From: Apis mellifera
Taxonomy: Eukaryota; Arthropoda; Insecta; Hymenoptera; Apidae
DNA: 64,000 nucleotides
Direction of reading: 5' to 3'
Assembly (NCBI RefSeq): GCF_003254395.2
Contig: NC_037641.1
Span: 5,757,001-5,821,000 of the forward strand
Shown here: positions 26,901 through 40,936 of the stretch, piece after piece
How the letters are laid out: each line of letters starts with the position of its first letter
Position numbering within the stretch: the first letter of the stretch is position 1
Notes under the pieces: model-generated
What the model was told of the DNA's origin: nothing
The model's input: the letters and a program-made list of their open reading frames with translations, nothing else
Database searches by the model: none
Made by a program: the position numbers and the translations under genes

Positions 26901-29900
26901 CAAGGTTAAAACAATTATTTATTTCAAAAAATTACTCGAAATTAAATTTAAAATTAATAATCAAATATACGAATATCCAATTATTATTCAATTTCGATTA
27001 TTTTTAAAACTCTGAATACTAATATTTTATTTATTATTCTGCATTTTAGCATTTATTATTTATTACTAACTTTTTAAAAAAATATTAAATAAAATAATGA
27101 TAATATAAAAAATAAAATATGTTAATTTTTCTTATTTTGTTTTATGAAATATGAAAATTATTAATTCTTTACTTCCCGTTTCTCTCCCCATTATATATAA
27201 AGGGTAATTTGCAACTTTCAAAGCAAGAAGATAGCGTGATAACTCTATCAATATTTGAGTTCGTCTGCGATTATATGATCGCAGTCTCGTAAACGATTTG
27301 CGTGACACAAGGTTATTGTCCTTATCAACAACCAATGAATTCCTAGAAGAGCTTTTGCGCATCGATGCATTCGTGCATTTGTCTATTTTTTTTTTTATTA
27401 TCAGCCATATGAAAATTTACAATGTTTTACAAAAATTAAAAAAATTTAAAATATTATAAATTTTTATAAAATTATATTCATTCATTTTATTCATTTCTTG
27501 CATTCTATTATTATGAAATACGATATAAAATTTTTTATTCTTATATAATTTATATTTCAACATAATTTATTTTAAGTTTATTGATTAATAAATCAAATAA
27601 ATTATGTTAAAATGCGTTACTTTAATTTCTAGTAATTAAATTTTATAATTTATTAATAAATATATTTTATCACAGAGGATGAAATTATTCTCATTGAACA
27701 TCTACCAGGACGTCGGGTTCATCTTCAGGATTTCTTTTGGTCAGATGCAAAGGATGCTCCACCATGGATAGATCAAGGGTTGACTTTTTATGAAACTAAA
27801 ACAGTTTATCATACTGTAACATTATATTCACCTGCAGAAGATAAAGATAAACCACCATTTCCTGATCAAATTGATTCTACTGAACCAAAATGCATTACTT
27901 GTATTGAACCTACACCTAGATTAGATAGTGATGAAGATCAAAATATTGGTATCCTTATTGGAGAAGATCCTGGACCAAGGTATTTATTATTTTTATATAA
28001 ATAAATTTATTTTATATAATTTTTAATATTTATATAATTTATATTAATATTTTATGTAAATTTATATTAATAAATATTTATTATTTTTATATAAATAAAT
28101 TTTATGTAAAAATTAAATTGAAATTGTACTATAATGCTTAATAGTATTTTAATTTAATAACATATTTCGAGGTCATTAGAATTAATAAGATGTAAGCCTT
28201 TTTTATATAAATAATTATCGTAGTTTATTTATATAAAAATGAACTAAATTTTAAAAATAATATTTAATATAGTTTTAATCATTATAGTTTATTATTTATT
28301 ATAGTTTTTATTTATTTATTTAAAAAAATATTGTAAATAAATTTTTTTTAATTTTTTAAATAAATTAATATTATTATTTTTTATGTTTTAGATATTGGTT
28401 GCTAACAGTTCTTCGTGCAGGTGAAACTATACCACCTAAAATTGAACTGAAATTAGCTCGATTATATAAGACTGCATTTTTAAGACAACAACAACGTCAT
28501 CTTGGACTTTTACAAACAGATACACGATTACGAAGAATTACAAGAGGACACGCTCTTATTAAAACTAAGGTACATATGAATATGATATATTAAATTTGCA
28601 TATTATTGAATATTATAAAATTAAAAATATGAATAAATAATTTATAAATACGATTTTTTAATTAAATATAATTTTTAATAATATATTTATTGTAAAATTA
28701 AAATCAAAATTTAAAAAAAATATTTAAATATTCTTTTAGTCAGAAATTGCTGATCAAAATGAAATATATGAAAATCCTGCAATCTCGCCTACTAAATTGA
28801 GAATTCAAACGAATTCAGAAGCTCAAATTTCAACAATGCCAAATAGTATAAAATTGGTTCAAGTATCTACTTTTAATAATACTCTTTTACAAACATCCAA
28901 TGTTAATGATATTGAAAATCATAGTGAAATGGATAATTTTTACTTAAAAAGATTAAGTCTTATCAAAGATAAAAAAAATGTATCAACTACAACAACATCA
29001 ATAGACTTCAATGAAAATATCACAAATTACACAAATCAACATTCCTTGGAGAATAATATATCTTTTAATTTGTCTTCCATGATGCATAATCTTCAAGATT
29101 ATGGAAATAATTATTCAGTGTCAGAACAAGAAATATCTAATAATGTTGATGGAAAGAATATAAGCAACCATTCTAAATTACGTTTATTAGATCGTACTGG
29201 AGAGGAAACTGTTCAAGTTAGAATGCAAAATACAAGTATAACTGAAAGTGGTGCCACAAAGTTGATTTACTCTGTTCACTTAGGTGGAAAACCTGTACCT
29301 GCAGAAACAGCTGCTAGGGATATGGCTCTTTTGTCATCCCAAGAAGTTGCATTGGAACTTGGTGCACCAGTTCTTATTCAAAGTGAACGTAAATGTCTAT
29401 TTATAAATACATTTGTCAATTATCTTTTGCAACTTTGAATTTTATTAATTAATTATAATAATATAATATAATCATCATAATATAAAAAAATTTACAGTGC
29501 TTACAATTTTAGTTATATTTAAAAATTATTATAAATATTTATAAAAATAAAATAATATTTTTAAAAAGAAATTAATATATTGAAAAATAGAATAAAAAAT
29601 ATGAACTGTTTTTAATAAGATTATCTTATATTTTTTATATAGCTTATTTGAAAGAAACACGACCATTGGCTCTTTCAAGAAAAAGAGATGCATGGCTATT
29701 AATTGGTGCAGCAAGTGCTGGTTTTATTTTGTTAGCATTTGTTGTAATGGGATTAATTTTTGCAGCAAAAAGAAAAAGAGCACATAGTGCAGTAGCTGCA
29801 CCACCAAGTCATCATATTTTAAAAAAAAAACGGGAATATATACAAGCAACTCTTGATAATAATGCCTGTTCAACATCGGAAATGGAAATTAAGGTATTTA

Positions 29901-32380
29901 TATATTTATATATTTATTTAATTAATAAATATATTGATTTTTAATATTAATTATAATTAAAAAAATTATAATTCGCTTAATAATATTAATTTGTATAATA
30001 TTAATTATGCAAATGCAAAATTTTTGAAAGAAAATATATTATATATTCATATTAATTAAATAAATTATAAAAATTTTTATAATTTAAATAAACAATTAAA
30101 ATTATAAAAAATCATAGCAACTCATGTATTATGAATAATTAACATCAGCGAAATATTTTTTTCTAAATTAATTTGTTATAAAATAATTATGTTCATCTTT
30201 TGTAAATTCTATCTTTTTTTACAGACTGAGGGTACCAGTCAGAGACAAACCCTTGGTAGTTTGTCAAGAACTCCAGTCTCTATTGAAAATGCCGATAGTC
30301 TTGAGGCAGAAATTCATGAGGTTTCGAGCGACGATGACGAACAAAAAAGTAAAGTACGAGAATCAAGTTCGTGGGAACATTCTCTAAAGAAATCGAGGTA
30401 TAACAAATTATAAAAACAATAAAATTTCTAAAATTGTTTATATATTTTTTTTATTAAATTTTAGATTCAATTTATATTTTGATTGTATTTGTATTTTGTA
30501 TTTTAAAAATAATTTAAATTTTATAAATATATAAATATATAAATATAAATTTTGTATTTAATATAAAAAATATAATTTGTAATCAATATATTTTTAATTG
30601 GTTTGATATTAATATATTCTAATTGTTTAATTGTAGACTCATACATGGAAGAATGTCTCGAACAAATGCCATTGATACACCTCAAACTTCTGATTCAACA
30701 GATGTAATTGTAGATCATTTAGATTCTTTGGAAAATAATTATACAAAGCAAGAAGAAGCTACTGCTTCACCATATTCTTATCTTTCTATGCCATCTTGTA
30801 AGGCATTTCCTAGTATGAAAAATGTTGAACCACTTTCCAGAGTATTGGAACCAGTTATGGTGAGGCTAAATTATATTTATATTTTATTTTTTATTCTTAA
30901 TTAAAATTATAATGAATGCATAATTTTAAATATAAAATTATTAAAATAAAAAATATTAAAAATAATTTATCATTTCATATTTGTCACAATTTTTATACAT
31001 TATTAGAGTTTTTATAAATATATATATATTTTTTTATTTAGGTCAAACATTTAGATATAGATTCTCCAAAAGAAATGAGACGAGAAAAAAATCATTTTGA
31101 TGTTTATAAAGATGATGAAGATAAATTTTTTGCACGAACTTCAAGTGCAATTAAAGATCCTGGAGTTATAGGTCCTATAGTTTGGAATCTTCGAAAACAA
31201 AATTTATCTGCTGAAAGTATGATTCTTTTTAATTTATTTATACTAATTTATTGATATTTTTTATATTAATTTAATTAAATATTAATTAAATGCAATATTT
31301 TTATTATATAGCTTTGTTTTTAATACATTTCATATATTTTATATTATATATTTTAAATGCATTATAGAAATTGATATAAAAATGAATTTCAAACTTATTT
31401 TATTTTATTTATATAATTTATTCGTATTTGTTTTTACGTTTTAAAATTAATTTTTAAATAATTTTTAACAATTTTTTAGTAAAACATATAAAAACTATAA
31501 TACATATATATAATAATATTTCTTTCATATAATTTCAGGTAATGATACATTAGGAACAGAAATTGATTCAAGTTACATAATATCATCTGGACCTGTAGGA
31601 AAAGCAAGAAAAAGACTTCACGAACTTCTTGAAGATTCTTTTAGTCTTTTTGGAAGTAGAGATCAAAAACCAGATGTACAATTATATACCACACAATCAA
31701 CTTCAATAGAACGTGTACCAGACACTTTTACAATATTTTCAGAAACTAAAGAAAGATCTATTCATGCGAGGTAATTATATTTAAATTGTAATTATTTTTT
31801 AAATATTTTCCAAATATTATTAATAAATAAAAATAAATTTATATCTATCTATGTATTATAAATTTGATGAAGGAAAATTATTTATTTGATTAATTATATA
31901 ATAAATATTATATCTTATAAATATATAATAATATATTTTTTGTTACTATTATTATAATTATTATAATTATTTATTTATTATATAATTTATTTATTTTTAA
32001 ATTTTAAAATACTATATAGTTTCTTTTTATAATATATAGTAATTTTTATTCAATGTAAACATTATTATATTTTAATATTTTAATATTTTTTTAGTCCTAT
32101 ATCTTCACCATTAACAGAAATGCATACTCGACCTCGTACATCGTTATTGCTAAAATATAATACGATAGATAACGATAAAATTGCTGAAAATGGACATTTT
32201 GTACCATCTCGGAATAATTGGGGTTCCAGACCATTAAGTGCTGGTCCATTTCATAAGCCTAATTTACCAATTGTAAATTCGAGACGCATACTCACAGATT
32301 GTCAACTTCCACAAGAAGATCCAGCAGTACCATTAATAGCTTCAATTAAGAAAGAACTTGAAAAATTTTCTTCGCAATAA
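23920..32380 (+). CDS. KIAA1549-family (UPF0606) single-pass membrane protein
   Basis: Ten exons: 23920-24046, 27676-27979, 28392-28569, 28740-29388, 29643-29893, 30225-30397, 30637-30859, 31042-31216, 31539-31770, 32095-32380. All phases match, giving about 865 aa. Residues 1-38 look like a signal peptide (MLLYVVLRTALSISFG...). A conserved outer part follows (PGRRVHLQDFFWSDA; YWLLTVLRAGETIPP), then a linker (about 204-400) full of N-x-S/T sites such as NYT, NLS, NYS, NTS, as expected of a lumenal or extracellular segment. The stretch IYSVHLGGKPVPAETAAR before the membrane recalls an SEA-like fold (inference). One transmembrane helix lies at about 437-459, followed by KRKR. The cytoplasmic tail is Ser-rich and ends PAVPLIASIKKELEKFSSQ, as I recall for KIAA1549 and KIAA1549L (Pfam DUF3827). 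Function is poorly known. Exon 1 is joined over a 3.6-kb intron by phase alone; an unseen exon between is possible. Confidence 0.75.
24047..27675 (+). other. First intron of the KIAA1549-like gene
   Basis: This intron begins GTTAGT and ends TTTATCACAG. It is AT-rich and has no coding signal. A GC-richer patch at about 24,420-24,800 contains two identical TACGTCAT octamers (24481-24488 and 24508-24515). Open frames at 24,822-25,217 and 27,132-27,362 are low-complexity or isolated and are not supported as exons. Confidence 0.6.
24481..24515. promoter_or_regulatory. Pair of CRE/ATF-like TACGTCAT octamers
   Basis: Two identical octamers lie 27 bp apart start to start, about 450 bp into intron 1. 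They match CREB/ATF-type half-palindromes. An intronic enhancer role is inferred. Confidence 0.3.
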
Positions 32381-32551
32381 ACAATCAAAGAATTATGATA
32401 TTAATCGATAAAAAGTATTAAAAACTGAAGTACAATTGAATGTAATCTAAAGATACAATTGAAAAAAACTATTAAAGAGATTAATAAGTATAATTTCAAT
32501 TATATTTCTATTTTTATTTTCTACAGAGATTAATATTATTGAAAATATTCT

Positions 32552-32557
32552 AATAAA
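32552..32557 (+). terminator. Candidate poly(A) signal of the KIAA1549-like gene
   Basis: AATAAA lies about 170 nt after the stop codon, in the convergent spacer with HEMK1. Many A/T-rich variants occur nearby, so the site used is uncertain. Confidence 0.35.
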
Positions 32558-33461
32558 AAATTATTATATGATTTTCTTATTGAAAATGATTATATGACAA
32601 GGTTTTCTTGATTATAATTAAAAAAAATTATTAATATAAAAATATCACATAACAAAAACTATATAATTTCTATAAGTAATTAATATTTATAAAATGGGAA
32701 GAAGACATATAAAAATCAGTATTTAAAATTGCATTTGTAACAATTGTAAATATTTAAAAAAATTTTATATAATTAATGTTTGTATTCCATGTAATGTATA
32801 TAACAAGATATATTGAAATTAATTACTTATTAATATTGAACTTATTCATTGAAATGATATATACAAATATAGTGTGAGTTATTAGTCGATTTTTTCTATA
32901 AAACTTATATATCATATAAAATTATTACAATTGAATATAGAAAGACTGCCAAAATTAAAAAAAATTTTTTTTTAATATTTTTTTATATATTTTTTTATAT
33001 TATATTTTTGTTTATTCAAATAATATATTTGAATAAACAAAAATTGCTATATTGTTATTATTATTATTAGTTACTATTAAATCATTTATTTATTTGTTAA
33101 TTAATATATTTTTCAATTTATTGTTATATAAAATTAATTTAAGTTAATTATATTATTATACTATTGTATACTAATTTGTATTATTATATTTGTAATTGTT
33201 CAATATAAATCATTTACTTCTTACTAAGAATTATTTAAGTTTTATATTATAAATTTTATAATATAAATTTAAAAAATTATATTATATTACTTAAAATTAT
33301 ATTATATTATATTAATTTATAAGTTTAAAAAATTTTATAATTAAGTTGCGTCCAAAATAAGACTATTTTTAAATATGATGTATATTTTAATAATCGGAAA
33401 CAAATAAATTATTGATATTTTTATTTTTGTACATTTGATGAACATACATGAATTCCGTAAT

Positions 33462-33467
33462 TTTATT
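33462..33467 (-). terminator. Candidate poly(A) signal of HEMK1
   Basis: The plus-strand TTTATT reads AATAAA on the minus strand, about 35 nt beyond the HEMK1 stop codon. Confidence 0.35.
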
Positions 33468-33501
33468 TTATTAATTCTTAAAGATATTTATAAATTTTTT
33501 A

Positions 33502-35140
33502 TCATACTTTTAATATTTCAATAAATCGATCATTATTGCAAAAATCTTTGTACGTATGTTCATATTGAAGCTTAAGAATAGGATATTTTTTTGTAAAAAA
33601 TTGTATATATTCAGGATGAGTTGTATCAACTTCTAAAAACAATCGTCCTCCTGGTTTTAAAGCAATAGCAGCGTATTTTAATAAAGGTTTAATAACTTTT
33701 AAACCGTCATCTCCCCCATCAAATGCCGTTAAATCTTCGTAACTAAAGAAAAGCAAGATTATAAAAAATACAATTAAATATAAATATATATAATTATAAA
33801 TATAAAATAAATAAATTATATAAAAAATATATATATAAAAAATAAAAAATAATTTAATTACATTTTAATTTCAGGTATTAATGTAGATATTTGTTTAGTT
33901 GGTATATAAGGTGGATTACTAACTATAAAATCAAAAATTTTAGAATTCAAATCGAGATTTTTAGATTCATTTTTAGATTCATTCGAAATTTCTATCGATC
34001 CATTATCTTTAAGAGTTGCATGCACAACACTGATTCGATCTTTTAAATTTAATTTATCTCGATTTTTTTTAGTTAATTCGCATGCTTCTGGATTTGAATC
34101 AATTGCTATACAATGAACCTATAAAATAATTTTATGTTATATAATAGAATTTTTATTATTATAAGAAATTATTTTCAATCAAACAAATATATGATGTTAA
34201 TGATCTATTGTAATATATTGTTACTGTTTTATTAGCATGTGCAATCGCAAGAGATATGGCTCCAGAACCACATCCAATTTCTAAAATTTCCTGTTTATTA
34301 TTATCAGAAGACTTTAAAGCTTTTAAAATATAATGGACTAATATTTCAGTTTCTGGTCGCGGTATAAAAATTGGCGGAACTAATTTCAAAGTAATATCAC
34401 AAAAATCCCATTCTCCTATTATATACTGAATTGGCATTCTGTAAAGATTTGATTTTTTCAAAGAAATAATATAATAATAAATTTTATAGAAATAATAATT
34501 GTAACAATCAAATTTTTACCTGGATAACCGACATTCGCACAATGAATCTAGCGTATCGCGCTGAACTGACGTAAGTCGTTCATTTTTTATATCTACAAGA
34601 TCTAATATCTGAAAATAATTTAGCACTATAATTTTATTTTAAAACTGAAAATAAATTGACATATTTTTGATTTTATTTTTACAATAATTGTATTTTAATT
34701 ATATTTGTTATATTTCTCATACTTTATATTTCTCATAACATTGAATTATAATAATTATTAAATCATTAAAGATCATGTAAAGATTTAATATTTTAATATA
34801 ATTATAATATTTTTAATAGTAAAAAAAGTATATAAATAAAAATTATATTACAAAGTATTTAATGCTTACAATAGTATAATAATGGTGATACCTTGTTAGT
34901 GCCTATGACGTGCGCAACAATGTGCTCGATCGATTCTACGGGTTCTGGAATATGTTCATTCTTAAACCGGTTACTCCATTGTTCGATAATTTCACCGATA
35001 GTAGGACATTGTACATTTATTGTGGATAAATTTCGTGTTGATCGATTAAATGTGGTTATTTTAGCTTTACTACATTGTACATATGCTTCTGCACTTAAAA
35101 TACTGAAGAAAGATCGAATACTCGAAAGACAGCGAAACAT
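33502..35140 (-). CDS. HEMK1: Mitochondrial HemK/PrmC-type release-factor glutamine methyltransferase
   Basis: It methylates the glutamine of the GGQ motif in class-I peptide chain release factors, using SAM; the mitochondrial version acts on mtRF1-type factors (family knowledge). Five exons on the minus strand: 35140-34892, 34608-34520, 34438-34225, 34118-33862, 33742-33502. All phases agree, giving about 349 aa, the usual family length. The N-terminus (MFRCLSSIRSFFS...) is Arg/Ser-rich and has no acidic residue before position 18, as in a mitochondrial presequence. RMPIQYIIGEWDF and FIPRPETE are the PrmC-specific segments. EILEIGCGSGAISLAIA is SAM motif I. The catalytic NPPY (33906-33917) lies in SNPPYIPTKQ and is followed by the family's EDLTAFDGGDDGL segment. 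The gene is convergent with the KIAA1549-like gene and divergent from Myo18. Confidence 0.93.
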
Positions 35141-37367
35141 TATGTTTTATACAAAATACTTTATTACTAATTAGGTTTTTAATCAAAAATTATTACACAT
35201 AATGTTTACATGTGATATACAAGATACTTAAATACATATTCTTTCTATTTATTAAACTCACAATTCTTAACTTTCTGCTAAATTCTAGTATGTGCTGCCA
35301 GCTGTTGAGAAATACATTTAATTATTTTCACTTACAATACAACGTCGATCGTGCAGAGAAAAGTTGAGAAGAAGCAATTAAATATTTTATGGGGCAAGTA
35401 AATTATTATTAACTTGTTCAATTATATATATTTATATAATATATATTTTAATATGAAAATTTATTAAATAAAATATATGGTTTTTACAAATAATATAAAA
35501 TAAAAATGTATTCTGCATGTTTAAAAAGTCTACTTTATAATTATAATTTAAAATATAATTATTTTATAATTATTTCTTTTTTATATAATATTATCTTCTT
35601 AAATTGATAATTATATAGCTTTAATTTTTTTAATTTCAAAACATATCGTTCATTTTGTGTTCAGTCGATAACATATTATCGAGCGGCGCATGCGCAAAAA
35701 TATGTAACGGAAAGAAGGGTACGAGTCTATACCATCATTCAGTTTAAGACGCCAGCAGTCGCCACCGGTTCAACTTGTAACTTGCAACATAGTCTGCCAT
35801 GACAGTCATCGGTGTCACACGAGTGCACCATTAAACTTTCATCTATTATTGACTGTATCTTTTTGACAAAGGAAACAATCCAATGGGTTAAGTTATTATA
35901 CGTTCTAACAACACATCATATGATCATTTTGAAGCGACGGCATAATTATAATAAGCAATTAATCTACAGAATTATATTACACGCGTCTTCGGCCTAATGA
36001 ATGGCGGCGAGTGGTGTGGTGTCGGTGTTGTGACGTGTGTCTCGTGCCGTTGACTGTCAGTTTTGTCGTATATCAAAAATCGCATCATTTCTAGATCTCG
36101 TGTGACATTATTGATCGTATTTATGGTTTGCATAATTGTACTTCAAAGGATTAAATATATATGCCGTTGTAACATTTAACATTCTTTTTCATAACTCTAT
36201 GGCATTTGTTTACGAGCAGAAGTTTACCATTGCCTAAAAAGTGCAAGAGTAAGGTGTGGTGAAAAATGACATGTAGATTCTCATTGCTCTTTCACTCCTG
36301 CTTCTCTTTCTCTTTTCCAACCTTTTCCCCTTCCTCTTTGTTCTAGGCACGCGTATTCCTATTCTTCTCTTCCTTCATCCATTCTTCCCTGCCTTCACCC
36401 ATCCGTATACCGGCGACTTGAAAGCCTTGCGAAGGTAAAAGTTCGCTGTCACGCGCGTCACAGTATTGTTTTCACACGGAACGATACTTTCCGTGATGAA
36501 GTAATGAAGAAAAAATTTAATATGATCAACATAAAGGAAGACTATTAAAGTGCATAAAATTGTGTTTTTAATCTATTATCTTGCATTGTATATAGAAGAA
36601 TATTTTCAATTCATTTTAATTGAGAAGAAAATTATTTTCCTGTTCATAAAAAGACGCATGAAATAGAAGAAATGAAAAAATCTTAGAAAAAATTCAGTTT
36701 TGAAATATCTTGTTGGGATTGAATGCCGGAAACGACCGGCCATGAAGAAACAGTTTGCTCTGGTAGGTTCACGCCCCTATACGCGTCACATCTTGCTATA
36801 TCGTCAATCATCGACTGAAAATCTATCAATGTATATAGTGTTTCGTGATTTGTGTTGCGTGAAAACCTAGTGTTGGAAATTTAATCGGAGTAATGCGTGA
36901 GTGGTGGTCGTGTCTTTTATTCATTGTGTTTCAAAGTGAGAATATATTGAAGCGTGTTGAAACGTGCCTCGTATTGTATCGTAAAATAACGGGGTATCGA
37001 AAGTGACGTATCGTTTACTCGGAATTCATTCGTGACAGGGAATTTCCTGTTACCGATTTGCGCTCGCTTGGCGCGTACGCAACGTTGCGCGAGCGTGCAC
37101 GTCCCTTCCCCTCTCATCGTGTTTTTAGTGATCGTGTAGCCGTCATAGGGGAGTGATTTTGTTGGTTGTTTAGTGTTTGTACGTAACGACAGTGTGACCA
37201 AGCATATATAGTCGTTTCGATGGACAGTGTCGTGTTATACGTGTGGAGCCAACTGAAATACGCGTCTGCGCGTAAAACTATATACGCGCGAATAATCAAA
37301 AGAGAAGAGATATCTTGTATTATCTCTTTCTCACATTCGTCTCAAGATTGGTGCTGTGAATGAAAAG
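35141..37367. promoter_or_regulatory. Divergent HEMK1/Myo18 promoter region and Myo18 5' UTR
   Basis: HEMK1 starts at 35140 on the minus strand. Base composition rises from about 35,690, with GC-rich leader-like sequence to 37,367. A palindromic GCGCATGCGC lies at 35686-35695. The leader contains many short upstream ATGs and a donor-like CTG|GTAGGT at 36,762/36,763, so there may be one or more spliced 5' exons. No protein homology was seen before the ATG at 37368. Confidence 0.5.
35686..35695. promoter_or_regulatory. NRF1/Erect-wing-like palindrome
   Basis: GCGCATGCGC followed by A matches the core of the NRF1 consensus, typical of promoters of housekeeping and mitochondrial genes. It lies between the divergent HEMK1 and Myo18 starts, 546 bp from the HEMK1 ATG. 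The factor assignment is inferred from motif knowledge. Confidence 0.5.
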
Positions 37368-40300
37368 ATGTTTAACTTTATGAAGAAGGCTACGGAGAAG
37401 GACGACAAGGAGAAGCGGAAGCGCGAGAAGAAAGAACGAAAAGATGTCAAGAAACGAGATCGCAGTAGTATGTCCGCTGAGGAATTACTACGTTTAGATG
37501 AAGTACGTGTTTTTCTTTTTTATTTCTTTTACAATATTAATCGAATTAAAAAATAGATATAATAGATCAATAAATAATTTTTTTATTTCTAAGAATTTTT
37601 TTTCATATATAAAATATACATAATCTATGTTATAACGTTTATCTCGTTTATTAGATTAAAAAATTATTGAAGTTACTATACTGGAAATATTGAGTATTAA
37701 TCTTTATGTACATACTGATATATTTTTTGCTTATCAACAACAATGTGGATATATATATATAGATAAATAGATTTGTCAAGTTTGACTCATCATGGATAAG
37801 CTTTAGATTTATGAATCTACTTTTCTGGATTCAAACATCTTTAAATAAATTGTTTTAAAATAGCAATAGATTAATGATAGTATTCAATATAATAACAAAA
37901 TATTTTAAATGCAAACGAAGATTTAATTGATTTATTAATGTTTTAAAGTAATTATAGTTTTTCTTAATTTAATCATGCATTAAAATATGTTTTATATATA
38001 TATATATATATTTCATATATTTTTCATTATTATTATCTTTATAATTAATAGCGATTTCGAATCTGATTGATTAAATTTATTTTAAGAAATATATTTAAAG
38101 AGAATATGATAAATGATAAGAAACAATATCTATAGACATTTTTTATCGTATCTATATGTAGTATATCTATATAATATACAATACAAAAAGTATGTAGTTA
38201 ATATATTTTTAATTACATTTTTTTATGTAACTTTTTTTCTTATTATATTTAAAGAATTTATTAAAATTAGAATTATCTTGATTATAACATAAGTTTTTCG
38301 AGAATTTTTTATAATATTAAATCTTCTTTTATAAAATTAAATAAAAAAAAATAAATTTTAATTGATCCAGGAAAAAAAAAGATTGTTTTTTTTTATTTTT
38401 ATTTTTGAATCATATATCATTTATAACTATAATAATTCTTTTATTATAATTTTTGCGAAATCATATTTTAAAAATAAAATATTATTAGATATTGTTAGAT
38501 ACATAAATGATTTATTAAAAAAATATTTTGAAAAATTATCTTATAATATTATAAAGTTTAATAGTTTTTATTAGTATAGTGATACAATGTAATAGCATTT
38601 ATTTGAATTTATTTAATTAGCATAACATTGTATGTATTTAATAACGGGAATACATAAATACATAAATACTTATTAATAGAATATAAACAAATCACGGACA
38701 AATTTGACTTTATTAATGTACAATTTTGTCAATCAAATTAAGAATAGTTAATATATTCAAGAAATTGAATCCATTTAGAAAGAAAATGAAAAAAATATAG
38801 ATAATATGATTTACTATAATTTAGAACTTTTCTTCATTTTTATATTCCTTTAATTTTTTCTCCTATGCTGATATAATTTTTTTATAACATTAATTATTTT
38901 TTATCTTTATTATTATTTTATTCTATTCTATTCTATTTTATTCTATGTTATTCTATCTTATTCTATCTATTTTTATTCTATCTTATTATTCTATCTTATT
39001 ATTCTATATTAATATTTTATTATATTATGTAGAAAAATATTTTTTATTGTAATAATAATAATAAATTTGTCATAATAATAAATATCATGGTAAATCATAT
39101 GATGCATTGTAATTTGTTTATCGTAGAGAAGTATATAATAGTACAGTAGTAATAACTTTGTAATTAAAGAGGAAATACAGATGCTTCATCAGCAAATAGT
39201 GGAACTCTAGTGAAAGTATTGTAACATTAAGTTTAATTCTCAATTGATGATGATTAAGCTATTCAGAATCTCAATATTTGTAAAAAATATGAAATTACAT
39301 CTCTTTATACATGAATATATAATTATTATATTATATGCATAATTATTATATACATCTTTCATAAAATAATTTTACATTCAGATTTATAGATAAAAAAAAA
39401 TGTAATTATGAAATAATATATGCAAAGTTTGATGAAAATATTAGTGAAATATTAAGTGAAGTTTATTAAAAAAGAAATATAATAAAATATTGAATATATA
39501 ATCATAATGAATCTTTAATATTTTTTTCAATGTATGTAAGTTATAAGATATTTCCTATTGTATTTCCATATAACTATATTAAAATAAATAAATACTCAAA
39601 TCTTCATTGTAATATTTTTGATATAAATAATTGTGAATAAAAATGATTGTGAAAGTCTTTTGAGAATCACAATCCATAGATTAGAAGATACTGAGTCAGA
39701 TTAAGTGTTATATTAAATGCAAACGATTGAAAACTGTTTGATTATGAAACAATAAAGATTATTATTATTTCAATTATTAAATTTTTGCTATTATGTTTCT
39801 AAATCTTTAAAGATTTATTTATTTTTTTTGAAGTCTTATTTATTTATTTATAAAGTCCTATTATATAAAAATTTATTCAAAAATTATTTTAATTTATTGA
39901 TTTTTATACAGAAATCTATAATTTCATCTTCTATATTTTTTAAAACTATATTTTACAGTTTATATTTCCCTTTTTAATAAATAATGATATTAATATTGAA
40001 TTATTTTATGAGTTTTATGAAGTCTACAAAATTTTCAATTTCTTGCTTTGTTATATAATATATACATATAAAAAAATACAACGATGTTCCAAAATTTCAT
40101 GTTATATTTTTATGATTAAAAAAAATTCTTTGATATTTCTCTCAAAATCGTTTAAATTTATACTTTAAATTTAAAAAAAAAAATTCGAATAAGTTTTTTG
40201 AATTTTAAAATAAATAAATTAATATGAAATATAATAACAAAATATATCTATTTTATTTTACAGGTTCGAAGATCATTGAAAATTCCTGGTCGGCGGAAGG

Positions 40301-40899
40301 AGAAGGAAAAGTTACCAAGTGGTATCACTGCGGATTATAGTGCTTCATTTTTCGCGTATCTAGATCGTGATCTCTTGGAAAATTCGCAAAATTCATCGAG
40401 TTCAGGCCAAAGTGTTCGTGCCGGTAATAATTGGTCCAATAGGACACCAGATGGTTTAACGCAAAGCGATTCATCAGAAACTTCCTTGACCTCTTTGACC
40501 ATTACGACAACTACCTCTTCAGTTACACCGACGAACGTGTCTGGTCAATCGGGAAAAAATTTGCCACCACTGCCACCAAAACCTCCGAAACGAGGAATTC
40601 TTAAGGGACCACGTTTAAGCGTCAGCAGCACTGTGAATTCGTTGTCGGAAGAAAATCAATTGCCAAACGGAAACGAGACCAATTATCAGGAGGCTAGCAA
40701 TCTATTGGTCAGAAACACTTTGCAGAACGAAGTGATTGCGTATCAGAACGTGCCCACTCATTTATCAGGATTTGGGAACGCTGTTAATAAAGAAGAAGCT
40801 TGTAGCGAGGAGGAGACACAAATTGGACAGAATTCGTGGCAAGTGTCGCCTCAGCGAACATCCCAGCAGACTCAACAACAACAACAAAATCAGCAACAG

Positions 40900-40936
<37 letters not shown>

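Larger units (their letters stand above)
32381..33501. other. Convergent intergenic spacer between the KIAA1549-like gene and HEMK1
   Basis: About 1.1 kb of nearly pure A/T sequence holds the 3' UTRs of the two converging genes and TTA-rich simple sequence. A minus-strand AATAAA (TTTATT on the plus strand, 33462-33467) is placed to end the HEMK1 transcript. Nothing else was seen. Confidence 0.6.

Noticed and set aside
27132..27362. Minus-strand frame of 76 codons in KIAA1549-like intron 1
   Set aside because: Arg/Ser-rich start but no homology and no splice partner; isolated in AT-rich intron.
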